From NCBI RefSeq assembly GCF_013409205.1, contig NZ_JACCAE010000001.1:2294001-2358000 (forward strand): DNA of 64,000 nucleotides, read 5' to 3'. The DNA is from Janibacter cremeus. Lineage in GTDB: Bacteria; Actinomycetota; Actinomycetes; Actinomycetales; Dermatophilaceae. This document shows positions 16,987 through 26,771 of the stretch, piece after piece. A program made the translations under genes and the position numbers. Within the stretch, counting starts at the first letter, position 1. Every line of letters begins with the position of its first letter. Below the pieces are notes generated by a model that ran no database searches, had not been told where the DNA came from, and was given only the letters and a program-made list of their open reading frames with translations.

Positions 16987-19273
16987 ACCCGGCCTCCGCC
17001 TGCGCGTCGTCGACAGCGCATGCCTGGTACTCGCCATGGCCGTGGCGGTCACCCCCTTCGCCGACGTCTGGGTGGATCGCACCTGGATGCTCACCGTGGC
17101 GCTCGGACTTGCCCTCGCGATCGGTGTCACCCTGCTCGCGCAACGGCTGCGACTGGGCCCGCTGCTGAGCGTCCTGCTGCTCGCAGCCGGCTACCTCGTG
17201 GTGGGACCCGCCGCTGCCGCGCCGACGCAGACCCTGGCACGGGTCGTCCCGACGTTGGATGCCGAACGCACGCTCGTCGTCGGCCTGGTCGAGTCGTGGC
17301 GGTCGGTCATCACGCTGCCGGTCCCCCTGGGCGTGACGCGCGGGGAACTGGTGGTGCCGTTCGTCATCGCGCTCGTCGGTGGTGTGCTCGCGACGACCTT
17401 CCTGTGGCGCACCCGATTCGCCGGGATGGCCCCCGTGACGGTCGCCGGGTGCTTCCTCGCCGCCGCGGCCTTCGGTTCCCACGACGCGTCGTTGCCGCTG
17501 GTGCGGGGCATGGTGCTCGTGGTGGTGCTGGTGCTGTGGAACCGGTGGCGTTCCCTGCGACACCTGCGCACCTCGTGGACGCGACGAGTGGGCCTGGGTA
17601 CCGCGGTCGTGCTGGTGGCCGGACTGGCCGGCTGGGGCCTGGCCGCCGCCGCGACCGGACCCGAGCGTCAGGTGCTGCGCGACCACGTCGAGCCGCCGCT
17701 CGCGCAGCTCGACCTGAAGAGCCCGCTGTCGCGCTACCGGTACTACTACAAGGCGCACGAGTCGGATGTGCTGTTCACCTTCGACAACGTGCCGAGCGGT
17801 CAACCCCTCGTCCGCCTGGCGACCATGGACACCTTCGACGGACTGGTCTGGAACGTCTCGACCACCGACGTGTCCTCGGGTAGCAGCGCCTACCGACCGG
17901 CACCCGACGCGCACAGCGGGGGGACCCTGCGCGTGACGTCGGAGAAGTACACCGGCACCTGGCTGCCGTCGGTGGGTACCGCGACCGCCGCCACCTTCGA
18001 GCACGACGCTGCCCCCGACGAGCCACGGGACCTGTTGATCAACACCGCCACCGGTGGGCTCGCCGTCGCCGGCCAGGTGCGTCCCGGCGACGAGTTCCTC
18101 ATCGACTGGTCTCCACGACCCAAGCGCACCAACGCGCTCCTCTCCCGGGAGGTCGACACCAGTGTCACCGCCCCCGAGATGACCTCACCGCCGATCGAGC
18201 AGCTGGACCAGCTGGCCCAGAAGTGGGTCACCCAGACCGGGGCTTCCTCTGACTTCGAGCAGGCCGTGGCACTGGAGAAGGGCTTTCGCGACAAGGGCTA
18301 CTTCAACGACGGACTGGAGCCCAAGCGTTTCGGGTTCTCCAGGTCCGGCCACGGGACCAAACGGCTCGCGGACCTGGTGCAGTCACCCGAGCGGATGGTC
18401 GGCAACGACGAGCAGTACGCAGCAGCCATGGCCTACGCCGCACAGCGGCAGGGGATGCCGGCACGGGTCGTCCTCGGGTTCGAGGACATCGGCGCCAACG
18501 GCACGGTGACCGGGGACGACATCGCCGCCTGGGTCGAGATCCCGTTCGAGGACTGGGGCTGGGTGCCGTTCGACCCCACGCCCCCGGAGGACCGGACGCC
18601 GCCACCGCTGGACGAGAGCAACAACCCCGTGCCGCAGCCCTACGTGGTGCAGCCACCGGTGCTGCCCGAGGAGCCCGAGGACGTCCAGGGCGTCCCACCC
18701 GAGGGTGCGGGCCAGGACCTCACCGACGGGCCGTGGGACCTGTTCTTCATGATCCTTGGCGTGCTGTGGATCGTGGTGCAGATCCTGCTGCTGCTCTCGC
18801 CGCTGTGGCTGATCCTGCTGGTCAAGCGCTTCCGCCGTCGACGGCGCCGTCGCGCCACGGATCCGCTGGACCGGGTCAGTGGCGGTTGGCGTGAAGTCAC
18901 CGACCGAGCGCGTGACCTCGGCACGAGGCTTCCGGTCGGGCACACGCGCAGTGAGAACAGCGCGGTGCTGACCGGTCGCTTCGGCGAGAGCGCGCCGACA
19001 GCGCTTGCGGTGGCCGCGGACCGGCACATCTTCGGGCCGGGGGCCATCACGGACGAGGAGGTCGCGGCGTACTGGGAGGACGTGGACTCGGCACTGAAGC
19101 GCATGCGTGGGCAGGTGCCGTGGTGGCGGCGTTGGTGGGCCGCGCTCTCCCCGGTCTCGCTGCCGTGGCGGGCCACGGGGCGCCGCATCCGCTCTCGCGC
19201 CCGTATGCTCGGCTCCGCACTGGCGGGGACGGTCCGCAAGGTCCGCTTACCCCGCCGACGCAATTCGACGTGA
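16979..19273 (+). CDS. Transglutaminase-fold polytopic membrane protein, catalytic Cys and His absent
   Basis: A 764-residue protein. Seven transmembrane helices lie before about residue 225, then an extracytoplasmic domain (about 235-590), one more helix (about 590-615) followed by an Arg cluster, and a cytosolic tail. The core matches transglutaminase-like enzymes of the MoxR/DUF58 triad (QYAAAMAYAAQRQGMPARVVLGF ... AAWVEIPFEDWGWVPFDPTP). The family's GDCEQF motif, however, reads GNDEQY (Asp477 in place of Cys), and HAWVE reads AAWVE (Ala516 in place of His). Only the third-position Asp (532) remains. I infer a catalytically dead scaffold or binding domain. It overlaps the DUF58 gene. Confidence 0.88.
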   Translation: MAEPGLRLRVVDSACLVLAMAVAVTPFADVWVDRTWMLTVALGLALAIGVTLLAQRLRLGPLLSVLLLAAGYLVVGPAAAAPTQTLARVVPTLDAERTLVVGLVESWRSVITLPVPLGVTRGELVVPFVIALVGGVLATTFLWRTRFAGMAPVTVAGCFLAAAAFGSHDASLPLVRGMVLVVVLVLWNRWRSLRHLRTSWTRRVGLGTAVVLVAGLAGWGLAAAATGPERQVLRDHVEPPLAQLDLKSPLSRYRYYYKAHESDVLFTFDNVPSGQPLVRLATMDTFDGLVWNVSTTDVSSGSSAYRPAPDAHSGGTLRVTSEKYTGTWLPSVGTATAATFEHDAAPDEPRDLLINTATGGLAVAGQVRPGDEFLIDWSPRPKRTNALLSREVDTSVTAPEMTSPPIEQLDQLAQKWVTQTGASSDFEQAVALEKGFRDKGYFNDGLEPKRFGFSRSGHGTKRLADLVQSPERMVGNDEQYAAAMAYAAQRQGMPARVVLGFEDIGANGTVTGDDIAAWVEIPFEDWGWVPFDPTPPEDRTPPPLDESNNPVPQPYVVQPPVLPEEPEDVQGVPPEGAGQDLTDGPWDLFFMILGVLWIVVQILLLLSPLWLILLVKRFRRRRRRRATDPLDRVSGGWREVTDRARDLGTRLPVGHTRSENSAVLTGRFGESAPTALAVAADRHIFGPGAITDEEVAAYWEDVDSALKRMRGQVPWWRRWWAALSPVSLPWRATGRRIRSRARMLGSALAGTVRKVRLPRRRNST

Positions 19274-19301
19274 CCACCGCAGACCGATGGAAGGAGCACC
19301 C

Positions 19302-20402
19302 ATGAACGCCGAGGCGACGACGGCTGGCCTGGGCCAGCGGTTGGTGGCCCGCGTCATCGACTGGCTCTGTGTGCTGGTGATCATCGCGGCCGCGCAGGCG
19401 GTCAGTGTCCTCGTCGACGGCGCCGTCGGGACCACCATCGGTCTGCTGCTCTACGCGTTCGCGGTCGGCTTCACCCTGTACAACCAGGTCGTCCGGGTCG
19501 GGAGGCAGGGCGGCAGCCTCGGCAAGATGGTGCTCTCGGTCCGAGTCGTGGACGAGCGGACCCGGGAGCCCATCGGGATCGGCCGAGCCCTGGCGCGCGA
19601 GCTCGTCCTCGGGCTGTTGGCGGGCATCTGCCTGGTCCCCGCGCTCGTCAACCTCGTCGTGGCGGCCAAGGACCCACGCCGGCAGGGCTGGCACGACAAG
19701 GCAGCCGCCTCACTGGTCGTTCGCGCGGGAGAGCAGCGGAGCGAAGGGGGTGAGTCCGGTCGGCAGGCCGCGTCACCCCCTTCGCCAGCCACCGGGGCGA
19801 GCCCATCGACGCCGTACGCCCCGACCATCCCGCCGCCGCCCGGCGTCTCGGCCCCGCCCGCGCCGGAGCCGAGTGTCGACGAGCCGTCGGCGGCGACGAC
19901 TTCCGGCACCACGGCGCCTCCGCCGTCCGGCATGGTCGCACCCCCGCCGGGCGTGACGCCCCCGCCGGTGCAGCAGGCGTCGTCGACGCCGCAGCCGCAG
20001 ACGGACACCGGCCCGGTCGAGGAGACCGTCATGCGACCCGTGGCGCAGAAGCGCGCCGCGGCCGAGTCCGCGGGCCGCGGTTGGACGGTCATCGCCCCCG
20101 ACGGCGCGCGTCACGTGATCGACGGGCCGGTTCTCCTCGGCCGCGACCCCGATCCGACGCTGGTGCACGACGCACGCGTGTGGTCGATCGACGACCCGCA
20201 GCTGACGATGTCCAAGACCCACGCGCTCCTGGGGATCGAGGAGGGCGTGGCCTGGGTGGAGGACTGGGCATCCACCAACGGAGTCGCGTTGCACCGTGGC
20301 GAGGCGCAGCTGGTGCTCGAACCACACGCACGCACCCCGCTGCGCGATGGTGACGTCATCGAGCTCGGTGCCTGCTTGGTGAGCGTGGAGGCAGGAGAGT
20401 GA
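19302..20402 (+). CDS. RDD-family membrane protein with C-terminal FHA domain (first copy)
   Basis: A 366-residue protein. An N-terminal RDD domain (about 1-145) starts with GLGQRLVARVIDW, has hydrophobic helices, and contains GGSLGKMVLSVRVVD and RRQGWHDKAAAS, all hallmarks of RDD proteins. A Pro/Ser/Ala-rich linker (about 150-240) follows, then a C-terminal FHA domain (about 260-365) with VLLGRDPDP, LTMSKTHALL and DWASTNGVAL. The start at 19302 has AAGGAG at 19291-19296. The FHA domain should face the cytosol and bind a phosphorylated partner of the kinase at 6029. It resembles the next gene and is probably an ancient duplicate. Confidence 0.87.
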   Translation: MNAEATTAGLGQRLVARVIDWLCVLVIIAAAQAVSVLVDGAVGTTIGLLLYAFAVGFTLYNQVVRVGRQGGSLGKMVLSVRVVDERTREPIGIGRALARELVLGLLAGICLVPALVNLVVAAKDPRRQGWHDKAAASLVVRAGEQRSEGGESGRQAASPPSPATGASPSTPYAPTIPPPPGVSAPPAPEPSVDEPSAATTSGTTAPPPSGMVAPPPGVTPPPVQQASSTPQPQTDTGPVEETVMRPVAQKRAAAESAGRGWTVIAPDGARHVIDGPVLLGRDPDPTLVHDARVWSIDDPQLTMSKTHALLGIEEGVAWVEDWASTNGVALHRGEAQLVLEPHARTPLRDGDVIELGACLVSVEAGE

Positions 20403-21739
20403 CCGCACGGGACACACCGATCTGGGAGCTCCCCGACGAGGACGCCCCGATCGAGGGACTCGACGAGTACGGCGAACCCGACCCGGCCTACGCAGCGGCA
20501 CTCGGCATCGTCCCCGCGCCGCTGGGTCGCCGTGCCTTGGCGGCCGTGATCGACATCGCGGTGTACTGCCTGCTGCAGGTTCCCTACTGGATCTTCGCGC
20601 TCCCCCTGCTGATCAGCTTCGCGACAGGACGCATCACCTCGTACGGCCTGATCAACCACCCCCACTTCATCCTGGCGATCGTGATCGTCGCGGTCACCGC
20701 CGTGCTGTCACTCGTGTACTGCATCGTCCAGCTGGTCATGCACGGCCGGTCCGGGCTCACGCTGGGCAAGGGCATCACCGGCCTCCGGTCGGTGAACGTC
20801 AAGACCCTGGAGAAACCCGGGTTCTGGCGCGTCACGACACGGGCGCTGCTGGTGTGGGGCTCCGCGGTGATCGCCATCGGTCCGCTCCTGTTCTTCCTCT
20901 CGCCGCTGTTCGATCCGCAGAAGCGCGGCCGGGGCTGGCACGACATGATGGCCCGGACGTGGATGATCGACGTCCGCCACGGTCTCCAGCCCTACGACAA
21001 GAAGCGGCTGCGCATCGCGCGCAAGACCGTGACCGCCGCCCCGGCACCCCAGGCGAAGGCGCTGCCGTCGCTGGCCACCAAGCCGGGCGAGGACCCGCGG
21101 GGAGAGTACCGACCGGCCGCCCGGACCAGTGCCGGCGTGCTCGGGGTCGCCCGACCCCACGGCGCCGGGCCGCGTCCCGTGATCGGCCTGAGCGGTCTCG
21201 AGCTGTCCGCGACCCCGGAGGCCGGCGAGGACGAGGCAGGGCCCGGGCGTCCGGTGATGGGCGGATACCTCGCCTCGCGTGACGAGCCGCAGCGAGCCGT
21301 CGCGGAGGGCCGACCGGAGTCGGGTGGGGCACGAGCGCCGCGCATGGATCAGGTCGCGCCGACCGGACAGAGCCCACGCAACTCCGCCGGGACCGGTGGT
21401 GGCGACGCTGTTGAGCGGCCCCCGGAGTTCATCGTGAAGCTGGACACCGGTGAGCGCGTGGAGGTCAGCGCCGCCGTCGTCATCGGCAGGATGCCGGGTT
21501 CGGTCGAGGGAGCACGCGCCGTGCAGATCACCGACCAGGCCTTCTCCGTGTCGAAGACCCATGCGGCCCTGCGGCCGGTCAGGGACGGCGTGGAGGTCAC
21601 CGACCAGGGGTCGACGAACGGCACCACGATTGTCCACCGCGGTAGCGAACGAGAGCTGGACCCCGGCGAACCAGCCGTGGCGGCGCCCGGCGACACCATC
21701 CGCTTCGGGGACCGCAGCGCAGTAGTGGTCCCCGCATGA
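20399..21739 (+). CDS. RDD-family membrane protein with C-terminal FHA domain (second copy)
   Basis: A 446-residue protein. It has a 35-residue acidic N-terminal extension, then an RDD domain (about 40-195) with longer hydrophobic segments (VIDIAVYCLLQVPYWIFAL, ILAIVIVAVTAVLSLVYCIV, ALLVWGSAVIAIGPLLFFL) and the hallmarks GLTLGKGITGLRSV and RGWHDMMARTW. A disordered linker (about 205-340) precedes the FHA domain (about 345-445), with VVIGRMP, FSVSKTHAAL and TDQGSTNGTTI. GTG 20399 overlaps the upstream stop by 4 bp. It is paralogous to the previous gene. Two adjacent membrane FHA readers next to the FHA-bearing ATPase suggest phosphothreonine-driven assembly (inference). Confidence 0.87.
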   Translation: MTARDTPIWELPDEDAPIEGLDEYGEPDPAYAAALGIVPAPLGRRALAAVIDIAVYCLLQVPYWIFALPLLISFATGRITSYGLINHPHFILAIVIVAVTAVLSLVYCIVQLVMHGRSGLTLGKGITGLRSVNVKTLEKPGFWRVTTRALLVWGSAVIAIGPLLFFLSPLFDPQKRGRGWHDMMARTWMIDVRHGLQPYDKKRLRIARKTVTAAPAPQAKALPSLATKPGEDPRGEYRPAARTSAGVLGVARPHGAGPRPVIGLSGLELSATPEAGEDEAGPGRPVMGGYLASRDEPQRAVAEGRPESGGARAPRMDQVAPTGQSPRNSAGTGGGDAVERPPEFIVKLDTGERVEVSAAVVIGRMPGSVEGARAVQITDQAFSVSKTHAALRPVRDGVEVTDQGSTNGTTIVHRGSERELDPGEPAVAAPGDTIRFGDRSAVVVPA

Positions 21740-21770
21740 TCCAGTTGACGACTCTCGCACGAGGTGAACG

Positions 21771-24700
21771 ATGAAGGTCAAGTTGACGTTGCTCCGTGAC
21801 GGCTTCGAGCCGGCCGATGTGATCGTGACGGCCGACTCCACCGCCACGGCCGCCGACGTCGCTCGGCACGTTGCCGATGCGGATCCGGCGCGCACGATCA
21901 TCGCCGACACCGACGACGTGCTGACCCTGGCCGTCGCCCCGCCCACCGACGACCGCCTCGAGCCACTCGCGCCGGGTGTCCACATCGGTGAGGCGCCCAT
22001 CGGATCGGGCTTCGCCGCGTCCGTGGTCAATCTGGGGCCACCCGGGCGGGACGCGGCCCCGGTGGGCAGTGCGCACGGCGACACCGTGGGCGTGCTGCGG
22101 GCCGCCGAAGGTCCCTTGCAGGGCCAAGAGTTCGCACTGACCACCGGCCACGCGACGGTCGGACGCCTCGACACCAACGACATCGTGCTCGACGACCCGA
22201 TGGTCTCCAAGACGCACGCCCGGTTGGAGGTCAGCAACTACGTCGAGTTGGTGGACCTCAACTCCGCCAACGGTGTCTCCGTCGACGGTGCCCAGGTTCA
22301 GCGGGTCCGCCTCGTGCCGGGCAAGCCCTTCGTCATCGGTGGCACGACCCTGGTGCTCTACCTGGCCCGGGACTTCGACGGTGTCGAGGACCCCGTGCTC
22401 GAACGCGGCGGCGGCCTGCACTTCAACCGCAGCCCTCGGGTTGATGTGCGGTATCCCGGGATCGCCCATCCGGGGCCCCGCATGCCCAGCGAGATGATCG
22501 ACAAGCTCTTCCCGTGGACCATGCTCGTGGCCCCCATCATCATGGCGGGCGCCATCTACGCCATCACCGGGCGTGAGCGTGCACTGCTGCTGATCTTCAT
22601 GACGCCGCTGATGGCGATGGGCAACTTCATCAACCAGCGCAGCCAGACCACGAACAAGAAGAACCACGAGGTCGAGCTCTTCGAGCGGCAGTTCGAGCAC
22701 CTCGAGGAGACCCTGTTCCGCTCCAAACCGGAGGAGGAGCAGGCACGCAACGACGAGGTCCCACCGGTGGCGGAGGTCTACGAGCACGCCATGCGACTTG
22801 GGCCGCTGCTGTGGACCCGGCGGCCGGAGCACTGGAACTACCTCGCCCTGCGACTGGGTACTACCCGGGCGGTGTCGCGCAACTCCATCCAGGAGCAGGA
22901 CACCCAGGACAGTCTGCCGGAGTACATCGAGCGGCTGGACCGCCTTCGTCTGCGCTACCGGTACGTCGACGACGTCCCACTCCTGGAGTCGCTGCGGGCG
23001 GTCGGTTCGGTGGGAGTCGCCGGCCCCACGAGCTCGGCGTCCGATGCCATGCGGGGCCTGGGGGTGCAGCTGTTCGGCCTGCACGCGCCGAACGAGGTGG
23101 TCACCGTGGCCTTCGCCGACGACGACTGGGCCGGTGAGCTGGAGTGGATGAAGTGGCTCCCGCACACCACGAGTGAGACCAGCCCCTTCAAGGACCTGCC
23201 CTTGGCAGACTCTGCTCCAGCGGCGAATGCGCTGTTGAGCGCTCTGGAGGAGTACGTCCTGCGAGCCAGGTCGGCTCCAGAGCCCCGTGGCCCGTTCTCG
23301 GAGACGTGGAATCCGATGCGATACGGCACCGATGTGCACAAGGCAGGCGCGGAGATCTCCTCGCGCGAGCAGATCTCGGTCGTCGTGCTCATCAGCAACG
23401 ATGCGCCGGTCGACCGAGCACGGTTGACCCAAGTGCTCGAACGAGGCGCAGACGTGGGGGTACACGCAGTCTTCCTGTCACCCACCGTCGAGTCGCTTCC
23501 CGCGGCGTGCCGCAGCTTCGTTGACGTCACCGCCGGCCTGGATGCGTCCACGGTGGGCATGGTGCGCAACGGCGACCTCTACGAGCAGGTCCGGGTCGAG
23601 GGGGTCTCCAACGCGTACATGCACACCTTCGCCAAGCGCATGGCCCCGGTGGTCGATGCGAGCATCGTGGTGCACGACGCCTCCGACATCCCGAACTCCG
23701 TGGGGTTCTTGTCCCTGGTCGGCAACGAGGTCGCCGAGGACCCAGACAGCGTGGTGGAACGGTGGCGGCAGAACAACACCATCATTGACCGAAGCAGCGC
23801 CGAGCGGCCGCAGCTGAAGAAGGCCGGCAACCTGCGGGCGATCATCGGCCAGGGCGCCAGTGACGCGATGACCCTGGACCTACGGACCCAAGGGCCGCAC
23901 GCACTCGTGGGCGGGACGACGGGTGCGGGCAAGTCGGAGTTCCTCCAGGCCTGGGTGCTGGGGATGGCCTCGGCGCACAGCCCGGATCGTGTGACGTTCC
24001 TCTTCGTCGATTACAAGGGTGGGTCGGCCTTCGCAGACTGCGTCGAGCTTCCCCACTGCGTCGGGCTGGTCACCGACCTGAGCCAGCACCTGGTGCGGCG
24101 TGCGCTCACCAGCCTCCGCGCTGAGCTGCACCACCGCGAGCACCTGTTCAACCGGAAGAAGGCCAAGGACCTGCTCGAGTTGGAGAAGCGCCAGGACCCC
24201 GAGTGTCCGCCGGCGCTGGTTCTGGTGATCGACGAGTTCGCCGCTCTGGCCGGTGAGGTGCCGGAGTTCGTCGACGGTGTCGTGGACATCGCCCAACGTG
24301 GCCGTTCCCTGGGCATCCACCTCATCATGGCCACCCAACGTCCCGCCGGTGTCATCAAGGACAACCTGCGCGCCAACACCAACCTGCGGGTCGCCCTCCG
24401 GATGGCTGATGAGTCCGACTCCAAGGACGTCGTCGACGACCCGGTTGCCGCGACCTTCCCGGCCACGATCCCCGGGCGAGGGATCGCCAAGACCGGACCC
24501 GGCCGTCTGACGCCGTTCCAGTCGGCTTATGCCGGTGGCTGGACCCGCGACGACGAGGTCGTCACCGCCGAGGTGAAGGCCGCCGAGTTGCGCTTCGGCT
24601 CGACGGTTCAGTGGGAGCCGGAGCGTCCACCGGAGTCGGACTCCCACGAGGGAGATCTGGGGCCGAACGACCAGAAGCGCGTGGTCACCACCCTGATTCG

Positions 24701-26267
24701 AGCCTCCGACGCCGCCCAACTGCCACCGCCCCGGCGGCCTTGGCTCGATGACCTCTCGACCGTGGTGGACCTGCGGGACCTCCCGGGGGAAGGCGATGGC
24801 CAAATCCTGCTCGGCCTCGCTGACGTCCCGGAACGCCAGCAGCAGAACGCGACGTACTTCGTGCCCGACCGGGACGGCTCACTGCTCGTCTTCGGCACGT
24901 CGGGCTCGGGCAAGTCGACCCTGCTGAAGACCGTGGCGACCGCGGCCGGGATGCGCCCGGACCTTGGCACCACTCAGGTGTACGGCCTCGACTTCGCCTC
25001 GAGCGCGCTCGGCGCGATCGAGCGGCTGCCGCAGGTGGGTTCGATCATTGATGGCGATGACGCCGAGCGTGTGCAACGCCTGTTGCGCACCCTGGGCCGT
25101 GAGATGGACGAGCGGGCCGAGGCATTCGCAGGGGCGAGTGCGGCGAACCTGACCGAGTACCGGGAGCTGGTCGACGCCACGATGCCGCGCATCATCCTGC
25201 TGATCGACAACTACCCGGAGTTCAAGAAGGAGTGGGAGATCAGCTCCGCTCGCGCGCCGTTCTACCAGGTGTTCATGCGCATGCTGGGGGAGGGACGTCC
25301 GCTGGGCGTGCACGCAGTGATCACTGCCGATCGCAGCGGTGCAGTGCCGACGGCGGTAGCGGCAAACATCTCCCGCCGTGTCGTGCTGCGCTTGGCCGAC
25401 GTCAACCAGTACACCCTGCTCGGCGCTCCCAAGGACGTGCTGGATGATCAGTCCGGGCCCGGCCGCGCTGTCGTGGACAAGCACGAGGTCCAAGTGGCGG
25501 TGCTGGGTGGCACGGCGAATGTTGCCGACCAGTCCAAGGCGCTCGACGACCTGACCAAGGATCTCCTGGAGCGCGGGGTGCCCGAGGTCCCGGAGGTCGG
25601 GTCCCTGCCCAGGCGCTTCGACTGTGCCGAGCTCCCCGACCAGGTCGGCGGGCTCCCCGTCTTCGGCATCGCCGAGGACACACTCGCCCCCCGAGGATTC
25701 GACCCGGCGGGTTCGTTCGTGGTCACCGGGCCGCCGCAGTCGGGCAAGACCAATGCGCTCCGCGCACTGGTCATGGCGGTGGAGCGCTACGACCCGGACG
25801 TCAAGCTCTTCCACTTCGGCAGCAGGCGGGCCCAGCTCGGCGACTTCCGTGACTGGGTGCGCAGCGCGACTCGTCCTGATGACGAGAAGGAGCTCGCGGC
25901 CGAGCTCGCGGAGATCGTGGCCGAGGAATCCACGTCGGACCGGCTCATGATCGTCGTCGAGGACGTGCCGCATCTGGCGGACGGTGCGGCAGACCGCGCG
26001 ATGCGCGCTCTTCTCGGGGCCATTGCCGACAGCGAGCACATGCTGGTCGGTGAGGCGGATGTCAGCCGGGCGGGAAGTAGCTCGGGCGTACTGGGCGCGT
26101 GGAAATCCAGCCGGCAGGGGATAGCGCTCAAGCCCGATGCCCATGATGGTGACACGCTCTTCAAGGTGCCCTTCGGCCGGGTCAAGCGCACAGACTTCCC
26201 CGAGGGCCGGGGGATCTTCGTGCAGGCGGGCCGCGCAGTGACCATGCAGATGCCGATGGCGGACTGA
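21771..26267 (+). CDS. FHA-FtsK/SpoIIIE type VII-like secretion ATPase (EssC/EccC-like, single chain)
   Basis: A 1,498-residue membrane ATPase. The N-terminal 90 residues form a possible ubiquitin-like beta domain (VKLTLLRDGFEPADVIVTADSTATAADVARHV). An FHA domain (about 118-185) has ATVGRLD, PMVSKTHARLEV and NSANGVSVDG. Two transmembrane helices lie at about 247-285. Three tandem FtsK-like ATPase modules have Walker A motifs GGTTGAGKSE (about 713), GTSGSGKST (about 1042) and GPPQSGKTN (about 1320). Walker B is canonical only in the first (LVLVIDEF); the others read IILLIDNY and LMIVVEDV. This FHA-TM-ATPase x3 layout is that of Firmicutes EssC rather than mycobacterial EccCa/EccCb. ATG 21771 follows GAGGTG. 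Two WXG100-type genes lie directly downstream, which supports a secretion role. Confidence 0.92.
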   Translation: MKVKLTLLRDGFEPADVIVTADSTATAADVARHVADADPARTIIADTDDVLTLAVAPPTDDRLEPLAPGVHIGEAPIGSGFAASVVNLGPPGRDAAPVGSAHGDTVGVLRAAEGPLQGQEFALTTGHATVGRLDTNDIVLDDPMVSKTHARLEVSNYVELVDLNSANGVSVDGAQVQRVRLVPGKPFVIGGTTLVLYLARDFDGVEDPVLERGGGLHFNRSPRVDVRYPGIAHPGPRMPSEMIDKLFPWTMLVAPIIMAGAIYAITGRERALLLIFMTPLMAMGNFINQRSQTTNKKNHEVELFERQFEHLEETLFRSKPEEEQARNDEVPPVAEVYEHAMRLGPLLWTRRPEHWNYLALRLGTTRAVSRNSIQEQDTQDSLPEYIERLDRLRLRYRYVDDVPLLESLRAVGSVGVAGPTSSASDAMRGLGVQLFGLHAPNEVVTVAFADDDWAGELEWMKWLPHTTSETSPFKDLPLADSAPAANALLSALEEYVLRARSAPEPRGPFSETWNPMRYGTDVHKAGAEISSREQISVVVLISNDAPVDRARLTQVLERGADVGVHAVFLSPTVESLPAACRSFVDVTAGLDASTVGMVRNGDLYEQVRVEGVSNAYMHTFAKRMAPVVDASIVVHDASDIPNSVGFLSLVGNEVAEDPDSVVERWRQNNTIIDRSSAERPQLKKAGNLRAIIGQGASDAMTLDLRTQGPHALVGGTTGAGKSEFLQAWVLGMASAHSPDRVTFLFVDYKGGSAFADCVELPHCVGLVTDLSQHLVRRALTSLRAELHHREHLFNRKKAKDLLELEKRQDPECPPALVLVIDEFAALAGEVPEFVDGVVDIAQRGRSLGIHLIMATQRPAGVIKDNLRANTNLRVALRMADESDSKDVVDDPVAATFPATIPGRGIAKTGPGRLTPFQSAYAGGWTRDDEVVTAEVKAAELRFGSTVQWEPERPPESDSHEGDLGPNDQKRVVTTLIRASDAAQLPPPRRPWLDDLSTVVDLRDLPGEGDGQILLGLADVPERQQQNATYFVPDRDGSLLVFGTSGSGKSTLLKTVATAAGMRPDLGTTQVYGLDFASSALGAIERLPQVGSIIDGDDAERVQRLLRTLGREMDERAEAFAGASAANLTEYRELVDATMPRIILLIDNYPEFKKEWEISSARAPFYQVFMRMLGEGRPLGVHAVITADRSGAVPTAVAANISRRVVLRLADVNQYTLLGAPKDVLDDQSGPGRAVVDKHEVQVAVLGGTANVADQSKALDDLTKDLLERGVPEVPEVGSLPRRFDCAELPDQVGGLPVFGIAEDTLAPRGFDPAGSFVVTGPPQSGKTNALRALVMAVERYDPDVKLFHFGSRRAQLGDFRDWVRSATRPDDEKELAAELAEIVAEESTSDRLMIVVEDVPHLADGAADRAMRALLGAIADSEHMLVGEADVSRAGSSSGVLGAWKSSRQGIALKPDAHDGDTLFKVPFGRVKRTDFPEGRGIFVQAGRAVTMQMPMAD

Positions 26268-26284
26268 TGGGGAGTGGTCCCCAT
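26267..26284 (+). terminator. Stem-loop at the stop codon of the secretion ATPase gene
   Basis: A perfect 7-bp inverted repeat (ATGGGGA / TCCCCAT, 4-base loop) begins on the last base of the stop codon. There is no T-run, so it may act as a weak terminator, processing site or 3' stabiliser. It separates the long operon from the WXG100 gene, which could therefore be expressed at a different level. Confidence 0.45.
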
Positions 26285-26368
26285 TGAGGCGTAGGGGCTG
26301 CTCATCTAACCTTCTGGTTGCTGGACTTCCAGGGACAAGTAGAAGCGAACAGGAAAGGGTTGGGATCG

Positions 26369-26656
26369 ATGAGCGATTTCGGCGCAACTTATGACGAGAT
26401 GGAAACCACCGCGACCAAGCTGGATGACGGCAAGGAGTCGATCACGGACGCCCTGGAGGAGTGCCAGGGGTACGTCGACGACCTGGTGCAGGACGGTTTC
26501 AAGACCGAGAAGGCATCGGGCAAGTACCAAGAAGGTTACGAAGACATGACCAAGGGTCTCAAGGACGCCGCGGAGGGTGTCTCGGAGATGGCGCAGGGGC
26601 TGCGCGACATGGCGCAGGCCATCCGCGACCTGGACGACCAGCTCGCAGGCGGCTGA
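26369..26656 (+). CDS. WXG100/ESAT-6-like small helical protein, first copy
   Basis: A 95-residue, almost entirely helical acidic protein with a helix-turn-helix layout. The turn region reads VQDGFKTEKASGKYQEGYEDM: the WXG position is occupied by DGF, a variant common in actinobacterial ESAT-6-like proteins. No C-terminal YxxxD/E secretion motif is seen; the only match is near the N-terminus (Tyr8-Glu12). ATG 26369 follows an AGGAAAGGG purine stretch, and hairpins flank the gene. Its place right after the FtsK/EssC-type ATPase makes it a likely substrate or co-secreted partner of that system. Confidence 0.82.
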   Translation: MSDFGATYDEMETTATKLDDGKESITDALEECQGYVDDLVQDGFKTEKASGKYQEGYEDMTKGLKDAAEGVSEMAQGLRDMAQAIRDLDDQLAGG

Positions 26657-26673
26657 TTCAGGACGTTCGATGG

Positions 26674-26697
26674 TGGGGCCGGCTCTGACCGGCCCCA
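26674..26697 (+). terminator. Stem-loop between the two WXG100-type genes
   Basis: A perfect 9-bp stem TGGGGCCGG / CCGGCCCCA closes a 6-base loop, 18 bases after the stop of the first WXG100-type gene. There is no T-run. It could partially terminate transcription or protect the upstream message, giving high levels of the first small protein relative to the downstream genes. Confidence 0.5.
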
Positions 26698-26771
26698 TCA
26701 GGTCGTGAGGCGCCTTGTGGCGTCGCGACACCGCCAACACAACTTCCGCGCGAGAACCAGGAGTCTGAGCC

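Noticed and set aside
21597..23465. A 622-codon open frame on the minus strand opposite the secretion ATPase
   Set aside because: The composition is that of an antisense shadow; the plus strand encodes the FHA and transmembrane parts of the ATPase.
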